From: JBNKDD01 sp050288085
GTDB taxonomy: Bacteria > Chloroflexota > Anaerolineae > Aggregatilineales > UBA3940
DNA: 9,426 nt
Direction of reading: 5' to 3'
Assembly (NCBI GenBank): GCA_050288085.1
Contig: JBNKDD010000223.1
Span: 1 to 9,426 of the forward strand
The position numbers and the translations under genes are program-made. The notes under the pieces were generated by a model. That model was not told where the DNA came from. It worked only from the letters and a program-made list of their open reading frames with translations, and searched no databases. Below are positions 6,592 through 9,426 of the stretch, piece by piece. Each line of letters starts with the position of its first letter. Position 1 is the first letter of the stretch.

Positions 6592-7269
6592 TTAGCCGCC
6601 GAATTCGAGCAGTTGATCACCGCCAGAGGCACGGAATTCCACAATAGATGTACCAGGGATATCGGCCAGCAAACTGCGGAGTTTATCCTCGTCTGAGCCT
6701 TCTTCCTTGAAACTGAGTACACCGTGATCCGGGTCATCCGTCTGGAAGGGAACCATCGATTTGATATCGCCACCGGCATCGGTGAATGCCTGGGCGACCT
6801 TCGCCAGGACTCCGGGAGCATCAGGCACCCGTAGATCGACCCGGCAGCCGGGTTCACCACCGGCCAGAATCTCAACAAAAGTCTTGAAGATATCACTCTT
6901 GGTGATGATCCCGATCAGTTTATCCCCTCGGACGACCGGTAGACTACCCAGATCTTTTTCAATCATGAAACGGGCTGCTGCCGCCAGGCTGGTTTCTTCC
7001 TCAACGGCGTAGACTGGCTTAGCCATGATCTGCTTGACTTTCAGCTTATCGAGCAGGGTGTAAATCTCATAGACGCTTAATGACGTTGCCGATGAGGGTG
7101 AGGAACTCAGCAGGTCCGCCATCGATATGATACCGATCAGCCTGCCCTTTTTATCCAACACCGGCAGTTGTTCGATGTTCTTTTCTCGCATGATCTGCAA
7201 TGCTTCGGAGTGGGAGACATCTGGAGTAGTGGTGATGGGATCAGAGGTCATGCGACTTTTGACGTTCAT
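6592..7269 (-). CDS. CBS-pair plus ACT domain protein (AcuB-like regulator)
   Basis: The product has 225 residues. Two CBS motifs are visible at about 4-55 (NIEQLPVLDKKGRLIGIISMADLL at 31-54) and 76-131 (DLGSLPVVRGDKLIGIITKSDIF at 106-128). An ACT domain follows at about 142-213, beginning RVDLRVPDAPGVLAKVAQAF. CBS pairs bind adenine nucleotides, and ACT domains usually bind amino acids or similar ligands. The arrangement is that of AcuB, named from the Bacillus acetoin-utilisation operon. No acetoin genes are near, so the target process is unknown and acuB is not assigned as the name. The protein is soluble, with no DNA-binding domain. AAAGGA about 9 bases before ATG 7269 supports the start. 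The gene stands alone between two terminators, so it is probably transcribed by itself. Confidence 0.9.
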   Translation of the reverse strand: MNVKSRMTSDPITTTPDVSHSEALQIMREKNIEQLPVLDKKGRLIGIISMADLLSSSPSSATSLSVYEIYTLLDKLKVKQIMAKPVYAVEEETSLAAAARFMIEKDLGSLPVVRGDKLIGIITKSDIFKTFVEILAGGEPGCRVDLRVPDAPGVLAKVAQAFTDAGGDIKSMVPFQTDDPDHGVLSFKEEGSDEDKLRSLLADIPGTSIVEFRASGGDQLLEFGG

Positions 7270-7279
7270 ATTACAGGTC

Positions 7280-7297
7280 CTTTCTTAATATAGAAAG
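7280..7297. repeat. Inverted repeat overlapping the ribosome binding site of the CBS-ACT gene
   Basis: CTTTCT-TAATAT-AGAAAG is a perfect 6-bp inverted repeat with a 6-base AT-only spacer. One arm includes part of the AAAGGA Shine-Dalgarno element. It could be an operator or a small leader hairpin, but it is AT-rich and may be chance. Confidence 0.35.
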
Positions 7298-7340
7298 TGT
7301 AATGGACAGATGCGACTTACCGATCACTTCTCCCCTTATC

Positions 7341-7375
7341 CTATCACTATACGGCCCTGATATTCAATATGAGTC
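7341..7375 (-). promoter_or_regulatory. Tentative promoter of the CBS-ACT gene
   Basis: In the 160-bp gap the minus strand has TTGAAT, an 18-base spacer and TAGGAT. Both boxes match the sigma-70 consensus only partly. A TATAGT lies between them without a well-spaced -35. A promoter is expected here because a terminator lies just upstream, but its exact position is uncertain. Confidence 0.3.
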
Positions 7376-7382
7376 TCAATAG

Positions 7383-7414
7383 AAAAGGCGAAGCAACTGT
7401 TTGCTCCGCCTTTT
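7383..7414 (-). terminator. Intrinsic terminator after the GNAT gene
   Basis: On the minus strand AAAAGGCGGAGCAA, the loop ACAG and TTGCTTCGCCTTTT form a 14-bp stem with a single G-U pair, starting 15 bases after the GNAT stop. The stem itself ends in TTTT, followed by CTATTG, so it could also stop transcription coming from the other strand. Confidence 0.85.
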
Positions 7415-7429
7415 GAGTTAATCCTTTAC

Positions 7430-8053
7430 TCAAGATTTCGTACCCGGCTCCCTGACCATCGACCAGTGCAGGACATCCATGCCCGGCAGGGTACTTTCTG
7501 AACAGACCATATAGCCAAAATGCTGGTACATCTGGACATTCCGTTCTAGCGAGGTATACAGGTAAAGCGGCGTCTGCTCGGCATCAGCCCGGTTGTTCAT
7601 TGCCTGGAGCAAAGTGCTGGCATGCCCCTGCCCCTGATAGTCAGGATCGACGCCCAGCGGGTCGAGGAACCAGTGAGGGAAAGGCGCATCGCGTTCAAGC
7701 ACCCCGTGAATATAATCCTCAATCGGGAGCTGTTTCCTGAGCGTCTCCCACCCGACCCCCATCAGCGTGGATAGGCCGCCCGCCCGCAGAACTCGGATCA
7801 TCGTCCGGTGCTTGTCCGATGGAATCCAGGCTGCGATCCCTTCCAACTGGGGTGAAGGAGCATAAACTTCGCCGTTCTGAACGCCGTAGCACACCGCAAA
7901 CCTGAAGGTATGCGTGAGCTTTTTCCGGCGCTCCTCGCTGTCTGGAAAGTACAACACGGCCTGTGGATCGTCATAAAAAGCGCGCGCGAGCATATCCCCG
8001 GCAGGGTTAACATCGGCTATGGTCAGGCGGTACAGGTCGGATAGTTGGCACAT
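7430..8053 (-). CDS. GNAT-family N-acetyltransferase, resembles puromycin N-acetyltransferase
   Basis: The product has 207 residues. The acetyl-CoA binding segment HWFLDPLGVDPDYQGQGHAS (127-146) contains the QGQGHA pyrophosphate loop (140-145). It is followed by LYLYTSLERNVQMYQHFGYMV (163-183), the usual beta5/alpha4 region with the TSxxRNxxxYxxxGF pattern. This pairing closely resembles puromycin N-acetyltransferase and related GNATs that act on primary amines of small molecules. The natural substrate here is unknown and resistance is not implied. The protein looks cytoplasmic. AGGATAACCC before ATG 8053 is a good ribosome binding site and lies over the stop of the HIT gene, only 3 bp upstream, so the two are probably coupled. 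A strong terminator follows. Confidence 0.88.
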   Translation of the reverse strand: MCQLSDLYRLTIADVNPAGDMLARAFYDDPQAVLYFPDSEERRKKLTHTFRFAVCYGVQNGEVYAPSPQLEGIAAWIPSDKHRTMIRVLRAGGLSTLMGVGWETLRKQLPIEDYIHGVLERDAPFPHWFLDPLGVDPDYQGQGHASTLLQAMNNRADAEQTPLYLYTSLERNVQMYQHFGYMVCSESTLPGMDVLHWSMVREPGTKS

Positions 8054-8056
8054 GGG

Positions 8057-8401
8057 TTATCCTGGCGGCCAACTCATCTTCCGCCCGCCCAGCAGGTGGA
8101 AGTGGACATGAAACACCGACTGCCCCGCCCTGGCTCCCGTATTGACCACCAGACGGAAACCGTCCGCCGTTTCTTCCTGCTCGGCGATCAGTTTAGCCGC
8201 CAGCAAGATCTCACCCATCAGGGCGGCGTCTTCCTCTTCAAGATGACCCAGGCCGGTGATATGCTTCCTGGGAATGATCAGGATGTGGGTTGGCGCGGCG
8301 GGATGGATATCCCGAAAGGCCATGATCGTATCGGTCTCGTAGATGATTTTGGCGGGAGCTTCCCCCGCAGCGATCTTACAGAATACGCAGCTATCGGCCA
8401 T
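8057..8401 (-). CDS. HIT (histidine triad) family nucleotide hydrolase, HINT type
   Basis: The product has 114 residues, the usual HINT length. The triad FHVHFHLLGGR (97-107) has His98, His100 (expected nucleophile) and His102. Cys5 and Cys8 with His47 form the zinc site seen in many bacterial HIT proteins, and IIYETDTIMAFRDIHPAAPTHILIIPRKH (19-47) is the typical N-terminal half. Characterised HINT enzymes hydrolyse adenosine 5'-phosphoramidates such as AMP-lysine in the cytoplasm. The substrate here is inferred from the family. The ribosome binding site is weak (GGAAT). The gene lies 127 bp after the adenosine-specific kinase, with a palindromic repeat between them, and 3 bp before the GNAT gene. 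Confidence 0.95.
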   Translation of the reverse strand: MADSCVFCKIAAGEAPAKIIYETDTIMAFRDIHPAAPTHILIIPRKHITGLGHLEEEDAALMGEILLAAKLIAEQEETADGFRLVVNTGARAGQSVFHVHFHLLGGRKMSWPPG

Positions 8402-8431
8402 AATGATTCCAATTCGGTAATGATAGTTAAC

Positions 8432-8511
8432 ACCCCCTGTGCAGCCTTACGGCTGCATCCGCCCCCCTTGCAAGGGGGGCAAAATCCGAGCAACAGCGAG
8501 GATTTGGGGGT
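8432..8511. repeat. 80-bp composite palindromic repeat element with terminal inverted repeats
   Basis: ACCCCC at 8432-8437 is mirrored by GGGGGT at 8506-8511. Inside lie three further symmetrical units. TGCAGCC-TTAC-GGCTGCA (8440-8457) has a 7-bp stem. gccccccttgcaaggggggc (8461-8480) is a perfect 20-base palindrome. AAATCC with GGATTT (8482-8505) encloses 12 bases. The element fills most of the gap between the kinase and HIT genes and contains no coding frame. It looks like a small dispersed non-coding repeat (REP or MITE-like). It may act as a transcript hairpin or terminator, although a U-tract is not evident on its minus-strand 3' side. Confidence 0.7.
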
Positions 8512-8528
8512 AAAAAATTACGGACCGG

Positions 8529-9014
8529 TCAGGATTTGTACCCGATCATCCGCAGAAAATCCTTCCGCCTGGCGATGTCCTCATCACCCTCGATTCCCTT
8601 GGGACTGAATCCATCGACCACGCCTATGATACCACAACCCTGATCGGTCTCTGCGACGATCACCTCGGTTGGGTTGGCGGTGGCACAGAAAATCCGGCAG
8701 ACCTCCTGCACGCCCTTGACGACTCCCAGCACGTTGATCGGGAAGAAACCATCGCCTAAAAACAGGATGAAGCTGTGCCCCGCGCCGATGGCTTCGGCGT
8801 TCTTCTGAGCGAGTTCGATCATGGCATCATCGGTGCCCGACCAGCGGATCAGGCAGGGGCCGGACGCCTCGCAGAACGCCAACCCGAACTTGATCCCTGG
8901 TACGGCGGTGACGAGTGCCTCGTGCATATCCTCCACCGTCTTAATGAAGTGACTCTGCCCCAGGACAAAGTTAGTTTCTTCCGGCTTTTCGATGGTGACA
9001 GTTTTGAGTTCCAT
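8529..9014 (-). CDS. Adenosine-specific kinase family protein (PF04008 type)
   Basis: The product has 161 residues, the full family length. Recognised family segments are FGLAFCEASGPCLIRWSGTD (43-62), NAEAIGAGHSFILFLGDGFFPINVL (72-96), VKGVQEVCRIFCATANP (99-115) and ETDQGCGIIGVVDGFSPKG (122-140), ending in LRMIGYK. The family was described mainly from archaea and thermophilic bacteria and is annotated as adenosine-specific kinase from structural and binding work. The physiological reaction is not well established. Here GCGIIGV carries Cys127 where I recall Arg in most members. A strong GGGAGGA site about 8 bases before ATG 9014 supports the start. The gene follows the edge gene by 33 bp and precedes the HIT gene, which would also act on adenosine derivatives. 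Confidence 0.9.
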   Translation of the reverse strand: MELKTVTIEKPEETNFVLGQSHFIKTVEDMHEALVTAVPGIKFGLAFCEASGPCLIRWSGTDDAMIELAQKNAEAIGAGHSFILFLGDGFFPINVLGVVKGVQEVCRIFCATANPTEVIVAETDQGCGIIGVVDGFSPKGIEGDEDIARRKDFLRMIGYKS

Positions 9015-9020
9015 TTCTTC

Positions 9021-9030
9021 TTCCTCCCTC
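9021..9030 (-). promoter_or_regulatory. Strong ribosome binding site of the adenosine-specific kinase gene
   Basis: On the minus strand GAGGGAGGAAGAAGAAATG carries a purine-rich GGGAGGA element about 8 bases before ATG 9014, within the 33-bp gap after the edge gene. It indicates efficient, independent initiation. Confidence 0.55.
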
Positions 9031-9047
9031 TTTCTCAGTTCGTTTGA

Positions 9048-9426
9048 TTATTCAATATCATCGTCTGATGCAACTGCGTCCCGATTTTGCAGATACCACA
9101 GCGCCCGCTGTTTTTGCCAGTTTAGTTCGGCTTCTTCAGCTTCCTGGCTGTTTTCAGCATAGAAACTTTTCAGACGAACTGCGTGTCCGGCGACCACCAT
9201 TGCAGCTAGTTCACTGACATCCCCAGAAAACCAAAAATTCATCATAAGCCCAGGTCTGTAATCTGCGGTTTCCTTGTAGGTTTGTGCTGTCGTGGCAGCC
9301 GCAGCCCGAAAGATAAAACCCAATGGATGACCTCTCTCGGTTCGTTCACCAGCGGTAAACCCGCCAACAGCACGATGTACTTTTCGATGAATATTTGCGA
9401 GTTCGCCAGAAGATACTTTTCCTTCT
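9048..9426 (-). CDS. Hypothetical protein, partial, N-terminus beyond the right edge
   Basis: The frame is open from the window edge to the TAA at 9048-9050 and gives 125 residues of a C-terminal part. The first in-window start-like codon (TTG 9323) is not a real start, because the frame continues upstream without a stop. I do not recognise the family. The visible part has a short apolar, Ala-rich stretch near GFIFRAAAATTAQTY, a region FWFSGDVSELAAMVVAGHAVRL, and an acidic, helix-prone tail (NSQEAEEAELNWQKQRALWYLQNRD) ending in DDDIE. No membrane helix, Cys cluster or nucleotide-binding motif is evident. Base use looks somewhat more AT-rich than the neighbouring genes by eye. It lies 33 bp upstream of the adenosine-specific kinase and may be co-transcribed with it. 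Confidence 0.65.
   Translation of the reverse strand, partial: EGKVSSGELANIHRKVHRAVGGFTAGERTERGHPLGFIFRAAAATTAQTYKETADYRPGLMMNFWFSGDVSELAAMVVAGHAVRLKSFYAENSQEAEEAELNWQKQRALWYLQNRDAVASDDDIE

Noticed and set aside
8461..8480. The 20-base palindrome as a simple intrinsic terminator of the kinase gene
   Set aside because: No U-tract follows it on the minus strand; it is better explained as part of the larger 80-bp composite repeat.
8432..8511. CRISPR repeat or att site
   Set aside because: Only one copy is present, with no spacer periodicity, and no Cas, integrase or tRNA gene is nearby.
8045..8608. 187-codon open frame on the plus strand
   Set aside because: It runs antisense through the HIT gene, the palindromic repeat and the end of the kinase gene, with no homology signs. 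The opposite strand holds clear domain motifs.
9321..9323. TTG as start of a 91-residue protein
   Set aside because: The same frame is open upstream to the window edge, so the gene is cut by the edge and this is not its start.

Overview
All genes in the window lie on the minus strand, so they read from the right edge to the left edge. The gene set suggests a Gram-positive-like or Chloroflexota (Anaerolineae-like) bacterium. The evidence is the block yqeY, pgpH, ybeY, dgkA/udpK, familiar from Firmicutes and Chloroflexi, together with an adenosine-specific kinase family protein, AGG-type ribosome binding sites and moderately high GC by eye. This placement is an inference from gene content, and no marker gene fixes the phylum. 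No tRNA, rRNA, transposase, phage gene or CRISPR array was seen. No stretch without a gene exceeds 160 bases.

Right part (9426 down to 7430): the end of an unrecognised gene enters from the window edge. It is followed by an adenosine-specific kinase family protein, an 80-bp composite palindromic repeat, a HIT-family hydrolase and a GNAT acetyltransferase that resembles puromycin N-acetyltransferase. A strong hairpin terminator closes this group.

Middle: a single-gene unit (7269 to 6592) encodes two CBS domains plus an ACT domain, an AcuB-like adenylate or metabolite sensor. It is bounded by a hairpin terminator on each side.

Left part (6540 down to 1): a clear -10 box starts a run of seven genes with no terminator visible between them. 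The order is yqeY, pgpH (membrane HD phosphohydrolase, probable c-di-AMP phosphodiesterase), ybeY (rRNA-maturation endoribonuclease), dgkA/udpK (lipid kinase), an SDR-fold epimerase-like protein, a seven-helix membrane protein of unknown function, and the N-terminal part of a divergent GyrB/ParE-type ATPase. pgpH/ybeY overlap by ATGA and ybeY/dgkA abut exactly, which suggests translational coupling of second-messenger turnover, ribosome maturation and lipid recycling.

The window is largely ordinary core and accessory metabolism. The points most worth a second look are the GyrB-like protein with a rebuilt ATP lid, the composite palindromic repeat, the SDR protein without its catalytic lysine, the enlarged YqeY, and the unrecognised 7TM and edge proteins. 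No undescribed multi-gene system could be demonstrated.
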